Assembly (NCBI RefSeq): GCF_003399445.1
Contig: NZ_QUQO01000002.1
Span: 1-64,000 of the forward strand
From: Parvularcula marina
Lineage (GTDB): Bacteria > Pseudomonadota > Alphaproteobacteria > Caulobacterales > Parvularculaceae
DNA: 64,000 nucleotides
Direction: 5' to 3'
Shown: piece after piece, positions 18,958 through 27,848 of the stretch
Layout of the letters: the number at the start of each line of letters is the position of its first letter
Position numbering within the stretch: the first letter of the stretch is position 1
Translations under genes and position numbers: made by a program
The notes under the pieces: generated by a model
Told to the model about the DNA's origin: nothing
Seen by the model: the letters and a program-made list of their open reading frames with translations, nothing else
Database searches by the model: none

Positions 18958-19344
18958 ATGTTTGAACCAGTTCATCTGACACAATGGATTCCATGGGATC
19001 AGCGATCATCGCTATCGCGGGGACCCGGCCTTTACCTGATCGGGAAAGGTGCCGGACTCGACGTGATTTACATCGGCATGACTGTTGGGCGGAAAGGTAT
19101 CCGGTATCGCCTCTCTCAATTCCATCGGTCCGCGACAACGGGTCAGCCGGGTCATGCTGGTGGTGTGACCTACCACAACAAACTCGGGTCTGACGTGACG
19201 GAGCTGTGGGTACGCAGCCATATCCCTCACGGAGTGGCCACAGACGATCAGGTCATGGGTTGCTATGTGGAATATGCTGAACGCGCCCTGATCTGGCAGC
19301 ATGTTCGAGCGACAGGGCAGCGCCCGATCTGCAATACGCAGTAA
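18958..19344 (+). CDS. GIY-YIG-like nuclease domain protein
   Basis: 128 residues. GPGLYLIGKG (about residue 22) and VIYIGMT (about 36) match the two strands that name the GIY-YIG fold, with LY replacing IY. Downstream RYRLSQFHRS and ALIWQHVRATGQRPICNT fit the conserved arginine and C-terminal asparagine region. Single-domain members include structure-specific and homing-type endonucleases; the role here could be element mobility or defence. The gene stands alone on the plus strand between two divergently oriented groups. Confidence 0.6.
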   Translation: MFEPVHLTQWIPWDQRSSLSRGPGLYLIGKGAGLDVIYIGMTVGRKGIRYRLSQFHRSATTGQPGHAGGVTYHNKLGSDVTELWVRSHIPHGVATDDQVMGCYVEYAERALIWQHVRATGQRPICNTQ

Positions 19345-19440
19345 ACGGCCACAGACACCCGAGGGCGATCTCGAGAAAATTTCTGGTGGTCAACAGTAGA
19401 CAGATCATTTTCGCGCGCCCACGACCCTTTGACGGGCGTT

Positions 19441-19461
19441 TTGAACCCCAAATCGAACCCC
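19441..19461 (-). repeat. Inverted copy of the GGGGTTC arm-type repeat pair
   Basis: On the minus strand GGGGTTCGATTTGGGGTTCAA differs by one base from the pair near attR (30395-30416). Its interior position, about 3 kb from the integrase, may mark an old element end or integrase binding site. Confidence 0.4.
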
Positions 19462-19496
19462 GAGGTCAGGCGAAAGTCCTTCCGCTCACGAAAAAA

Positions 19497-19524
19497 GCGA
19501 GCCGAGGATTATCTCCCAGCTCGC
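19497..19524 (-). terminator. Rho-independent terminator of the replication module
   Basis: On the minus strand GCGAGC and GCTCGC form a 6-bp stem around a 16-base loop and are followed directly by TTTTTT. It lies about 150 bases after the stop of the ATPase gene at 19678, correctly oriented to end that transcript. Confidence 0.55.
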
Positions 19525-19677
19525 CTTATCTTCTTTGTAAAGACGGATAGTTAGTCCGCGTGTCGCTCTCGATCTACATCCAACTGTGCCAACATCGCCA
19601 ACTTGCCCCATCAGAGAGATGGTAAAGTTCCAAGAATACCAGCTTTATACTTGGGTAAATTGGCGAGGTTGGCGAAG

Positions 19678-20717
19678 TTAGTCCGCGGCCAAGGCCATGA
19701 ACCACTTCTTACCGACTTTTTTCTTTTCGACGCCAAGCTCTTGCCGAGCTCGATCGATTGTACGTTTCGAGAACCCCACTTTACTCGCATTCGAATAGAC
19801 ATCGTTGGAAGACACGTTACCCTCAGCAAGGGTGTTCTCAAGGAAGGTCATCGCTTGGTCGAGAAGTGAAGGAGATCCCTTCGTGCCTCCTGCCAATTCC
19901 TCTGCCGAGATTGGAGAACTACCTCGCCACTCGAATCTGGGTTGGTCGGACCCTGGAACTTCGACGAGCTCATACATGAAGCTCTCGCCGCGCTTACCGA
20001 TATTCGTTTTGGAGTGTGCGGCAACGATTAAGTTTGGTTGTTCCGGATGTCTTTCGACCATCAACATAGACCGGACGACACCCGCCACGTCGATTGCTCC
20101 CTGTCCGCGGTAAATCGCTTTCGAAGCATCGCCTTTTCTTAAATGACGTAAGACCAGAACAGCGGCGTCGACGGACCGGGCGGCACGGAGAATGCCGTAC
20201 AAGAATGGCCTGATCGTGGTGGGACTGTAGGGGTTTTTTTCACTATCCATATAGGCATAAAGAGTATCGATCACGATCACGATCACGATCACGATCACGA
20301 TCACGATCACGATCACGATCACGATCACGATCACGATCAGGGTAGGGTGGTATTTTTTTACCGTTGCCCTCATGCGCGTCAGACCATCACCAACCAATGG
20401 CTCGTATATGTACTGAAGACGGATGTTGTCCGGATTTCCACCCAAAGCATCGACTCGCGGTCTAATTGTGTGTTCAGGATCATCTTCGACACCGAAGTAA
20501 AGCACTTTGCCCTCGTCGACCCGGTCCTGGTCCATGATCAAGCCACCAGTTGAAATAACGGAAGCGATCTTCATTGCCAGAACGACTTGCCGACTCCGGG
20601 GTCACCCTCCAAAATTGTCATTTGCCTACGGGCTATAAATGGTTTCCACAGCCATTTGGTGATTTTGGGTTTGATGCTCGACAAGTCGCGATAGCGGGCT
20701 GGTTTGTGTCTCTTCAT
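19678..20717 (-). pseudogene. Replication AAA ATPase (RepA/DnaB-like P-loop), frameshifted
   Basis: Two frames make one P-loop ATPase. From ATG 20717 the first frame reads MKRHKPARYRDLSSIKPKIT and ends with Walker A EGDPGVGKSFWQ then TGA. One extra C after TTC would restore GKSFLAMKIAS and join the second frame (19678-20574, 298 residues), which continues MKIASVISTGGL, VLYFGVEDDPEHTIRPR, a Walker B strand and RHLRKGDASKAIYRGQGA, with a C-terminal winged helix (KVGFSKRTIDRARQELG). The stop and the second ATG overlap as ATGA, so coupled re-initiation is possible but would split the P-loop from the rest. The Walker B strand is expanded by a GATCAC microsatellite. The first ATG lies 4 bases after the primase stop, so both belong to one replication operon. 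Probably non-functional. Confidence 0.75.
20269..20340 (+). repeat. Hexanucleotide microsatellite (GATCAC), 12 units, inside the ATPase gene
   Basis: Eleven perfect GATCAC units followed by one GATCAG, 72 bases in all. On the coding strand they read GTG-ATC and give a run of Val-Ile pairs directly before the Walker B aspartate (VIDTLYAYMD). The period of 6 keeps the frame whatever the copy number. Related ATPases have a single short hydrophobic strand here, so about ten pairs look like slippage expansion. Confidence 0.95.
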
Positions 20718-20721
20718 GGTT

Positions 20722-21630
20722 TCATGACTCCAATTTTTTTAGAATTCTGGATACTTCGGAAACAAGCTTGGTTTCGTTCTTCCCGTGCTTTTGGATAAAG
20801 TGGGGCTGTTCCCAGACCGCAGATGCAATTTCGTCTGGAGACGCCCCGGCGTGATGAAGTGACGCCACAATCGCGTAGATGACGCCAGATCGATCACCAT
20901 CCACAGCATGCACATCCGTGCGTCTCAGCAGGTACCGAACTTTATCAGATAATTTTGTCCGGTACTTTCTCAGTACGTCTTTCCGGGTGGTCACTGACGG
21001 ATTCAATTTCCTTGTACTGACCTGCGCGTTCGAGACTATTGCCGTAGGAAAGTCATCCGTACTGAAGAAAATTGGCAGATCGTACGCCAACCTGACGAAG
21101 GGGCGGTCGTATTGCGGCTTGTGATTATACGTATACGGGATACGCATCATCTTTGTGATCGACCATCCATTCCTGCCAGAACCAGAACAGTAAGCTAGGG
21201 CCTTCGAGCGAGCTTCCGCTTCCTCAACGGGTATAAGCTCGTTCAAAAGCCACAATCCTTGATATCGCCCTGGTGAAGTCTCGATCAGCTGAGAAGGAAA
21301 AATCTCGAATTGATTTGGATCAGCGTCATCGATATCGACATGTAGATAGCACGTAGACAAAGCAAACTGACGCTTCCGTTGTGTCTGTGCAAAAACATGT
21401 GGACAGAAATAGAGGTCGAATTTTGTGCGCGGGTGATCACGAATAAATGAAATCATCCCTTCGTAGTCGTTTGTCTCAAAACACCGTTCGGCCCATCGGC
21501 CAGTTGAGCGGGCCATGGCTGCCAAAAATACATGGCCGCCAGGTTGGCCCTCATAGACCATTTCAAGAAATGGTTTGATTCGCTTCAGCCAGTGAGGCTG
21601 GGGCTTTTGGCGTCTAGTCTGCTTAGCCAT
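20722..21630 (-). CDS. Primase-polymerase-like replication protein (AEP/RepB primase type)
   Basis: 302 residues. The motif YLHVDIDDAD near residue 95 gives the hxDxD metal-binding pair of archaeo-eukaryotic primases; TSPGRYQGLWLL near 118 resembles the second motif, and MRIPYTYNHK near 160 the third. The C-terminal helical part (KVRYLLRRTDVHAVDGDRSG ... IASAVW) resembles PriCT-type domains. It is followed 4 bases later by the P-loop ATPase, a pair typical of plasmid or phage-satellite replication modules in tRNA islands. It would prime replication of the excised circle. It appears intact. Confidence 0.65.
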   Translation of the reverse strand: MAKQTRRQKPQPHWLKRIKPFLEMVYEGQPGGHVFLAAMARSTGRWAERCFETNDYEGMISFIRDHPRTKFDLYFCPHVFAQTQRKRQFALSTCYLHVDIDDADPNQFEIFPSQLIETSPGRYQGLWLLNELIPVEEAEARSKALAYCSGSGRNGWSITKMMRIPYTYNHKPQYDRPFVRLAYDLPIFFSTDDFPTAIVSNAQVSTRKLNPSVTTRKDVLRKYRTKLSDKVRYLLRRTDVHAVDGDRSGVIYAIVASLHHAGASPDEIASAVWEQPHFIQKHGKNETKLVSEVSRILKKLES

Positions 21631-21645
21631 AATCAGTACTGACTA

Positions 21646-21831
21646 TTATTTCGACTGAGAGAACTGGCGATCTATCCACGCCTGAATCTCCGCCTGATCC
21701 CATGCCACGCGGAAGCCTGCCAATTTGGCGCGCTTTGGAAACAGCCCCGCTGCCTCCCATCGTAGTAGTGTTGAGGGTGACTCTGTTATACCCAGATCTG
21801 GTAGTTGGTCCTTACGCAGTAGTTTTCTCAA
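21646..21831 (-). CDS. AlpA/excisionase-like helix-turn-helix regulator
   Basis: About 61 residues from TTG 21831: LRKLLRKDQLPDLGITESPS, TLLRWEAAGLFPKRAKL, then RVAWDQAEIQAWIDRQF. This is the MerR-like winged HTH of AlpA and Xis proteins (recognition helix, then a V/A-W-E-xxI-xxWI wing). TTG is preferred because GGAGG lies 6 bases before it; the longer ATG starts at 21843 and 21864 have weaker sites. AlpA proteins activate integrase or act in excision. It sits directly upstream of the primase gene in the replication operon. Confidence 0.75.
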   Translation of the reverse strand: MRKLLRKDQLPDLGITESPSTLLRWEAAGLFPKRAKLAGFRVAWDQAEIQAWIDRQFSQSK

Positions 21832-21912
21832 GATAGCCTCCATTATGCGCGCGAATTCACGCATGAGAAAGAAACTACTTAGACAGACAAAATGGTAGAA
21901 AATGCGCTCTGC

Positions 21913-21937
21913 TTCTCACGCTGAATTTGCGTGAGAA
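21913..21937. promoter_or_regulatory. 9-bp inverted repeat at the 3' end of the unknown gene, upstream of alpA-like gene
   Basis: TTCTCACGC (21913-21921) and GCGTGAGAA (21929-21937) are perfect inverted arms around TGAATTT. The repeat covers the stop codon of the gene at 21916-22653 and lies about 85 bases before the AlpA-like start. No T-run follows on either side, so an operator is likelier than a terminator. A partial third copy (CACGCATGAGAA) lies near 21855-21866. Confidence 0.4.
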
Positions 21938-22653
21938 CGATCGGGAAAATCCTTGGCGACCTGCCGTAGCAGGTGAAGGCTAATTAGCGCGTCGATTGGG
22001 AAAATGTGATCCGTCACGGCACGTATAAATGTATATAGATATGAGCTCGGATTATCTTGCCTGTCATAGCTACTAGTTTCAGCAGGATGCATACTCAGCC
22101 GACTACGAAACAGTTTCAGTAGCTCACTTCCAAGAGCCATCTCAAATTCAGTGCGATTTTTTCCTCGATCTGAGGCACGATCATCGAGTTCCGCTATCGT
22201 CTCTAATGCCCATTCATGCAGAAGCTCTAGCTGCCTTGAAAGATCCTTCAATTTAGGAGGCTTCGCGTTCATCAAGTTTGGCCAAACAGAGAGGAGGCCA
22301 AGCTTTTGCTCGGAAAGCACTGACTGAATTTTTTCGATAGGCTTGACGATATCAGTTTCTATACGTCTATATCGTTCGTTATTCGTTAGAGCAGCCGGAC
22401 CATCCTGTAGGCCTAAAGGGGAGGTGAGCGCGATTTTCAGGAAAGCTTTCGCTAGGACCCGAAGGTCCTCAGCAAGGTCTGTTAGGGGACTATTTTCTGG
22501 AAGCCCCAGTTTCCTTGCCAATCCAGACATCATGTCATCTTTAAACAGATCAATGTCAGGATGACGCCCCTCCGGATACTGGAACTCTGGGCAATACCAC
22601 AGTGTTTCAAGCCATTTGGTGTAGTACGGATTGTGCTGAGACTTTCTCAACAT
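21916..22653 (-). CDS. Hypothetical protein of the integration module
   Basis: 245 residues from ATG 22653, which has GGAG just upstream; it overlaps the integrase 3' end by about 47 bases, implying coupling. It begins MLRKSQHNPYYTKWLETLWY and is rich in charged helices (EKIQSVLSEQKLGLL, KDLSRQLELLHEWALETIAE). No signal peptide, membrane segment or known motif is visible. Its position between integrase and AlpA suggests a role in element maintenance or excision, but I do not recognise it. Confidence 0.6.
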   Translation of the reverse strand: MLRKSQHNPYYTKWLETLWYCPEFQYPEGRHPDIDLFKDDMMSGLARKLGLPENSPLTDLAEDLRVLAKAFLKIALTSPLGLQDGPAALTNNERYRRIETDIVKPIEKIQSVLSEQKLGLLSVWPNLMNAKPPKLKDLSRQLELLHEWALETIAELDDRASDRGKNRTEFEMALGSELLKLFRSRLSMHPAETSSYDRQDNPSSYLYTFIRAVTDHIFPIDALISLHLLRQVAKDFPDRSHANSA

Positions 22654-23758
22654 GGTCACTCCAACATTCTAATGAGGCTCGTTTCTCCTCGGCATAAGCA
22701 TATCGATTATAGGTTGCTGCGACACCGCTGACGATACCTGACTTGTGGTTCAGTACAGCCTCAATGATATGTGGGGCTGTACCGAGCTTAGCCAAGCCAG
22801 TGGCCGTAGTCCGTCGGAGGTCATGCAGTCGCCAGTTGGCCACACCAGAGGCTATATCGAGCCGCTTCTTAAGCCTCCCATACCCCGATATCGGACTCCG
22901 GCCTGTAGTGGTGAAGACGTAATCAGAGCCAAGGAAATTTGGGGCTAATCGTGTGATTGCAAGCGCCGACTCTGCGAGGGGAACCTCATGGGCACAACCG
23001 TTCTTGGCCTGATCGGCTGCGATCGTCCAAACACCTCTGCTGAAGTCCACATCGCTCCAACGCATTCCGCCGACCTCTGACCGTCTCTGACCTGTGAGAA
23101 TGAGCATTTGAACCAGCGGTCCGAACGGAAATCCTTCAGCTTCGGCGGCGACCCAGATCCGACCTAGTTCATTATCGGTCAGCACTCGGTCACGGGGGAC
23201 CTCTTTCACAATGGCTCGCGCGTTTGAGATCGGGTTGACCTCGACATATCCACGATCAAGCGCCCAGTTGAACAACTTTCGAATGTTCGCGAGCGTTCGG
23301 TTCACGCTAGCGCCATTACCTTTCGCACGAAGCTCGTCGAGCACATTGAATATGTCTCGGCGGGAAATGTCGGTAACTTCCCGGGCATCGAATTGAGAAA
23401 ATTTCTTGAGCCGAGAGATATAGTTGCGGACATCCTTGCAGTTCTCCCGCACGTGCAACTGGATAAACCTCTCACGGACTTCACCGAAAGAGGGGGCTTG
23501 CCGCTCGACTTCTGCTGTCAGCATCGAGATACTCAATTCATGAGCGCGCTTCCTTGCGCCGGCCAAGCTGAGGCGAGGGTAGTCGTCGAACTTTCTACGG
23601 ATATTCTTTCCATCCACTAGCTAACGAATATACCAGGATTTCGACCCATTCGGCTGGACACGGACGGCTAGATTCTTGCAAGCCGCATCAGCAACGAAGT
23701 AACGCTTCTCTTTGGGTTTCAGCCCCTGAATGGTCTTGTCTGTCAATCGAACTGGCAT
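22607..23758 (-). pseudogene. Tyrosine-recombinase integrase interrupted by an in-frame amber codon
   Basis: The frame from ATG 23758 reads MPVRLTDKTIQGLKPKEKRY then FVADAACKNLAVRVQPNG and SKSWYIR, then TAG (23621-23623), then LVDGKNIRRKFDDYPRLSLA onward to the natural end. Both halves are in one frame, so a single substitution separates the N-terminal arm-binding domain (DUF4102 type) from the catalytic part. The catalytic region keeps R (LTGQRRSEVGG), HxxR (RLHDLRRT), H/K (LNHKSG) and the Tyr (TYNRYAY). A GTG at 23617 could start a 336-residue truncated protein lacking most of the arm-binding domain. Without readthrough, excision from tRNA-Phe should be impaired. A sequencing error is the main alternative. 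Confidence 0.85.
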
Positions 23759-24189
23759 ACCAAAACATAAGACATTGGTATGTATGCGTCAGGCTTTTTG
23801 TTGAGGCTTTGTGGGTTATGATGAAGTGATTTAAAACAGACTGATCAAAAATAGCGTGTACTTACAAATTGGTAAGCAGCTTGCCGTCCCGACTAGCTAA
23901 CCCCGAACGTGCTCACAATTCGCTCTAAGCGAAATAGTGAGCAAGTAGAGTGGGGGAGAGTGAAATTTGCAACAACCGATAACTTGTGGCGCAGCCATGC
24001 CGTCTTCATATGCGCGTTAGTGAATTTCGACTTCTACATGGAACTCTGTCTGCCACCTAAACGGCAGCCTAAAATAGGAAATTCCAGCTCAGTGTGACTC
24101 AAGTTTCGGTAAGCAGGTCAGATGGAAAGTTACATAAAGTGGATGCCTAATAAGCTTAAATCGGCCTACTATCCACTCCGAACATCAGC
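23759..24189. other. Intergenic region between integrase and the large unknown gene
   Basis: About 430 AT-rich bases. No tRNA fragment, no convincing gene (a 62-codon frame at 23909-24097 lacks support) and no strong terminator is seen. It may contain the integrase promoter. Confidence 0.4.
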
Positions 24190-27100
24190 CTAAGAGTCGG
24201 GGCTGACTTCATACTTCGTCTGCTGATATTCTGCTAATTGAACCCATAGCGCTCCATGAAAACGTTCCGCAAGCACTCTAAGCATATCCGCATCGCGCTT
24301 TCCATTTTTCCTCCACATTTGCGCAGCTTCACTCTGATTAGGCTTGACTCTAAGCTCATCGTACATTCTGTAGGATAGCTTCGACCGCTCTAAGAGAAAC
24401 CGCGCTCGCAATCTTGTCACTGGCGAAAATGAAAACACTAGCGTTTCGGCTCTAGCTAGAAGTGAGAGTGCCCGCTTTAAATACAAAATCGAATCATGTG
24501 GGCGTTGCATGAGCCGCGTCATCATGGCTTCGATAACGTAGATCACCGCTCGCTCCCTGTCATAAATAACATGTGTACGGATTAACTCATCAAGCATTAG
24601 CCTGGCGTACTGTCCAAAGACACGATACTCCTGATTTCCCGAGTAGCTGCTTGTTTGCTCATGTTGAAGAGCATAATTCTCTAGCTTTGCCGCTACCCTG
24701 ATGGCGTTGCGCGTCGGGTGACCAGAAACGGAAAAACCTGGCTTGCCAGGAAACGCTCGGCGACCAATCATCCTTACGATTTCTGCAACCTCATAAACAG
24801 CAAAAGCGTGGGCGAATAAGTGCATTCCACCCTTGAAGTTGACTTCCACCCCGGTTGGACATCCAAATTCTTGGACAATCAATCTGTGAGCATTATAAGT
24901 TCTTAGCCACTCCTCCTTATCCAAAAGCCTCTGCAACTCTGCCGATGTTGCAATGATTTCTGCATAACGGTTGAGAACATTTATCGCATGCGAAACATCA
25001 GATATTCGCCCTGAAGAAATATATTCATTCAGTATGCATTTTATATCGCTAACGTTGGAAGCAATTGCGACTCCAAGCAACTCTCCCCCGCCACCACTTC
25101 TGGCCAATTGCTCAATTATTGAGACCTTTTTCGACGCATACTGAAGTAAATCATTACACAATTGAGTGCCTGCAGCTACCATTGATTCATCAATATTTAC
25201 GTCAGGAAATGACCGACTCTTGAACTGCTCAAGGCGATGATAAACCTTATCTCCAATGTTGGGAAATTCAAGGATTGCCTTGTCAAGTTCTTGCTTGTGC
25301 TGTCTCTCCAGAACGCCCAAGCTCACATGTCTGCTAGATGCAGCGTCAATGTCATGGCAGGTTGCAGAAGAGAAATTCAGATTGAGAGCTCTTAATGCCT
25401 GGCCTTCCGACAGCATAATGATTTCATAGGTAGATTTCTTTGAGTGCTCTGGAAACTTCGGGTCATCAAGTACAGATTGCTCTCTATTCGGCTCATCTAT
25501 GTCGGCGCCTTCCAACAATAACCAAGGACGCAAAAAGGCGGTAAGCAATTCTATCTTGGCCTGGTCACGGCCAAAAACCCTCGACAGCCTCCAATTTGGA
25601 ATATTTTCAAGTAAGCGAAGATATATGTCATTGAATAAATACTCCCAGAGGTCATAAGGCATGTGAGGGATCTGCAGCGTCTCTCCAGTTCTGACCAATG
25701 ACTTGTCCATCGACTTCGCACGTACTAATCCGATGGCTGACAACCCGTGTAAAATCGCTTGAAATAGTCGTCTCTGAGATCTCAATCCGTGACGCTCCGC
25801 CGGCTCTGCATGCAAAATATGGACTGAATACTGAGATAATGCTTCTTGACAGAGCAGCACGTGAATTGTTCTGAGAACAGAGAAGTTTTCACGATCAGAA
25901 AGAAATGAGTCTAAAAAGATCTGTCTGATACTACCGTGGCGGAACTCAAGTACTCTTTCTGGCGACCCCTGCTCAGCGATCAGATCATCGGGTATGCCAC
26001 GCCCTAAATAATCTGCATACCTTCCAAATGTAGCAATGGGCGCAAGCACAGATTGCATCACCCCAATCGAACTTAATCCAAAATCATCTTGAGCCACCTC
26101 TTTAAGATTGGCGCTTCTTTGTGCTTTAGGTCGTGCTTTAGCCCGAAAATCTCTGGTCAATCGGTTAAGTGTATTCGGCTGCACCCCATCTGGGGTAGCA
26201 ATTAGAGTTACCATCCAAAACCACCAGACGGGCTTATTGTCCTTGAGCATCTCCATGATTAAACGGGACACTTTTCGCGCTCTATTCTTCTCGTGTATAG
26301 AGGCTAGATATATGCTCTCGACACGCGTCCTTAATTGTTCCCTATCAAGCGACAAGCGGTCAGAAAGCGAGATGGCAGCATCGAGAATACGAAGAAGATT
26401 CTCCGATGTTTCAGACTTGATCGCCCTTTCTTTCCACATTATCAGCGTCTTTAGATTAGTATACTGATGCGATTCATCGATCTTTTTCATATCATTTTTA
26501 TGTGCCTTCGGAAGTATACTCGCTCTACTGATCAAATGAGATACTTTGCGATACCTCTGTAATCCATTTGCTGATTTTTCCGGTTCAGACTCGTCAGTCT
26601 CTTTCAAAGGCTTATTGCTGACGACCAAGATTCTATTCAATCTCCATGTGTCCAAGTTCACAGGCTCGCCATTAGGCATCATAGTTGGCGGCTCTAATAG
26701 TGCCGGAACCAGCGTAGTCAGGACATGATCGTCGCGGATGATCCGGAAAACTTCATGGAAAGTTGAATCACATTCCGTATGCCCCCAAAAAATGATGAGC
26801 GCTGGCTTGTTGACGAGCGAATTTCGGATCTCTTTGATCATTCGCGCCAATCGTGCATCACCAATTGGCACGGCAAGAGCTTCGGATGATGGCCATGATC
26901 GCTCATGGGCAAATTCATGGAGTATTTTGACGATCTGATGGTAGCTATATGGGGCAGCCGTCATATCTGCAGCACTCATGGGCAAACAGATAACCCTTAG
27001 GTCAAGGCCACTTATTTTGGGCACCATTTGACCAATATGCTTGGCTAGTGCCCCTTGTCCTTTCATCGTCGTTGGGGCGAAGACATTAAATACACGCTGA

Positions 27101-27837
27101 TCGCTATGCTCACAGAGCCACTGTTTGATCTCTTCGATCAGCGTTTCCCGATTCAACTTGAAAAATGGCCAGTTTCCTGGATCAAAAAAACCAGGCGTCA
27201 CAAAGTCATCGCTCGAGTTGGGCTGAGCAGGCTGCTCTACGTACACCCCGGTAGCAAACCATTTCTCAAAATTTTTAATGGCATCTTTTCCAGCGAAGCT
27301 CAAAGTAAGAAAATCACGGGGGTTTATATATTCCGTGTGTGCATATTCTGGAAGGTTATTCCGCCAATCACAGAGGACATTCGCGATCTCCTCAAAGACA
27401 CTCGCCGGAAGAGTTAGGGCGCTTTGTGACTTTGGGTTAAAAAATCTGTGTAAAGCAACTTCCTCGTCTCCTGTATTTATTGCCGAAACAGGTTTCTTAG
27501 AATTTGTAGTTCGTTCACATACGAAGCCCTCAAATCGGGAAGTCCCAGGCTCTGGTAGTTTCGCGGCATAAGCTCGGATGCGACTACAGATATCGCCGCA
27601 GTCCTCTGGCCTGACCACGTTTAGTGCAGCATTGATGCGAAGGACGATGCCCAAGCCATGTATGTCCAAAAACCGATCCAGGGGGTGTGGCTGGTGAGGG
27701 ACGCTACAAACGTGCCTTCCCTCCCTTAGGAGCTTTTTCAGGGCATCATAAGTTTCGCTAGTGGGTGCCGTTTGATTCGCGTCACACAAAGCCGCCCAGA
27801 GCTTTTGGCAACCCACTTCATAATTAATGCCTGACAT
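24190..27837 (-). CDS. Large unknown protein (1215 residues), possible degenerate STAND/AAA-type ATPase
   Basis: From ATG 27837 (MSGINYEVGCQKLWAALCDA) the protein has about 1215 residues. The open frame extends 40 codons further upstream but crosses the ribosome-binding G-tract, so the shorter form is preferred. A segment near residues 250-262 (VFNVFAPTTMKGQGALAKHI) sits where a P-loop could be but lacks GKS/T; PALIIFWGHTECDS near 345 resembles a Walker B strand in layout only. The remaining 800 residues are mostly helical, with a TPR-like character near the C-terminus. No signal peptide or membrane segment. The AT-rich composition and isolated position in an island suggest an accessory or defence protein. 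Function not recognised. Confidence 0.7.
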   Translation of the reverse strand: MSGINYEVGCQKLWAALCDANQTAPTSETYDALKKLLREGRHVCSVPHQPHPLDRFLDIHGLGIVLRINAALNVVRPEDCGDICSRIRAYAAKLPEPGTSRFEGFVCERTTNSKKPVSAINTGDEEVALHRFFNPKSQSALTLPASVFEEIANVLCDWRNNLPEYAHTEYINPRDFLTLSFAGKDAIKNFEKWFATGVYVEQPAQPNSSDDFVTPGFFDPGNWPFFKLNRETLIEEIKQWLCEHSDQRVFNVFAPTTMKGQGALAKHIGQMVPKISGLDLRVICLPMSAADMTAAPYSYHQIVKILHEFAHERSWPSSEALAVPIGDARLARMIKEIRNSLVNKPALIIFWGHTECDSTFHEVFRIIRDDHVLTTLVPALLEPPTMMPNGEPVNLDTWRLNRILVVSNKPLKETDESEPEKSANGLQRYRKVSHLISRASILPKAHKNDMKKIDESHQYTNLKTLIMWKERAIKSETSENLLRILDAAISLSDRLSLDREQLRTRVESIYLASIHEKNRARKVSRLIMEMLKDNKPVWWFWMVTLIATPDGVQPNTLNRLTRDFRAKARPKAQRSANLKEVAQDDFGLSSIGVMQSVLAPIATFGRYADYLGRGIPDDLIAEQGSPERVLEFRHGSIRQIFLDSFLSDRENFSVLRTIHVLLCQEALSQYSVHILHAEPAERHGLRSQRRLFQAILHGLSAIGLVRAKSMDKSLVRTGETLQIPHMPYDLWEYLFNDIYLRLLENIPNWRLSRVFGRDQAKIELLTAFLRPWLLLEGADIDEPNREQSVLDDPKFPEHSKKSTYEIIMLSEGQALRALNLNFSSATCHDIDAASSRHVSLGVLERQHKQELDKAILEFPNIGDKVYHRLEQFKSRSFPDVNIDESMVAAGTQLCNDLLQYASKKVSIIEQLARSGGGGELLGVAIASNVSDIKCILNEYISSGRISDVSHAINVLNRYAEIIATSAELQRLLDKEEWLRTYNAHRLIVQEFGCPTGVEVNFKGGMHLFAHAFAVYEVAEIVRMIGRRAFPGKPGFSVSGHPTRNAIRVAAKLENYALQHEQTSSYSGNQEYRVFGQYARLMLDELIRTHVIYDRERAVIYVIEAMMTRLMQRPHDSILYLKRALSLLARAETLVFSFSPVTRLRARFLLERSKLSYRMYDELRVKPNQSEAAQMWRKNGKRDADMLRVLAERFHGALWVQLAEYQQTKYEVSPDS

Positions 27838-27839
27838 AG

Positions 27840-27848
27840 CCCCCCCCC
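27840..27848 (-). repeat. G9 homopolymer acting as ribosome-binding region of the large unknown gene
   Basis: On the minus strand nine G residues stand two bases before ATG 27837. The run supplies a Shine-Dalgarno-like sequence and, being a long homopolymer, is prone to slippage that would alter spacing and expression. Confidence 0.6.

Larger units (their letters stand above)
19345..19677. other. Intergenic region with terminator and inverted GGGGTTC repeat
   Basis: No gene seen in about 330 bases between two convergent genes. It contains a GGGGTTC repeat pair (19441-19461) and a hairpin that would end the minus-strand replication transcript (19497-19524). Confidence 0.5.
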
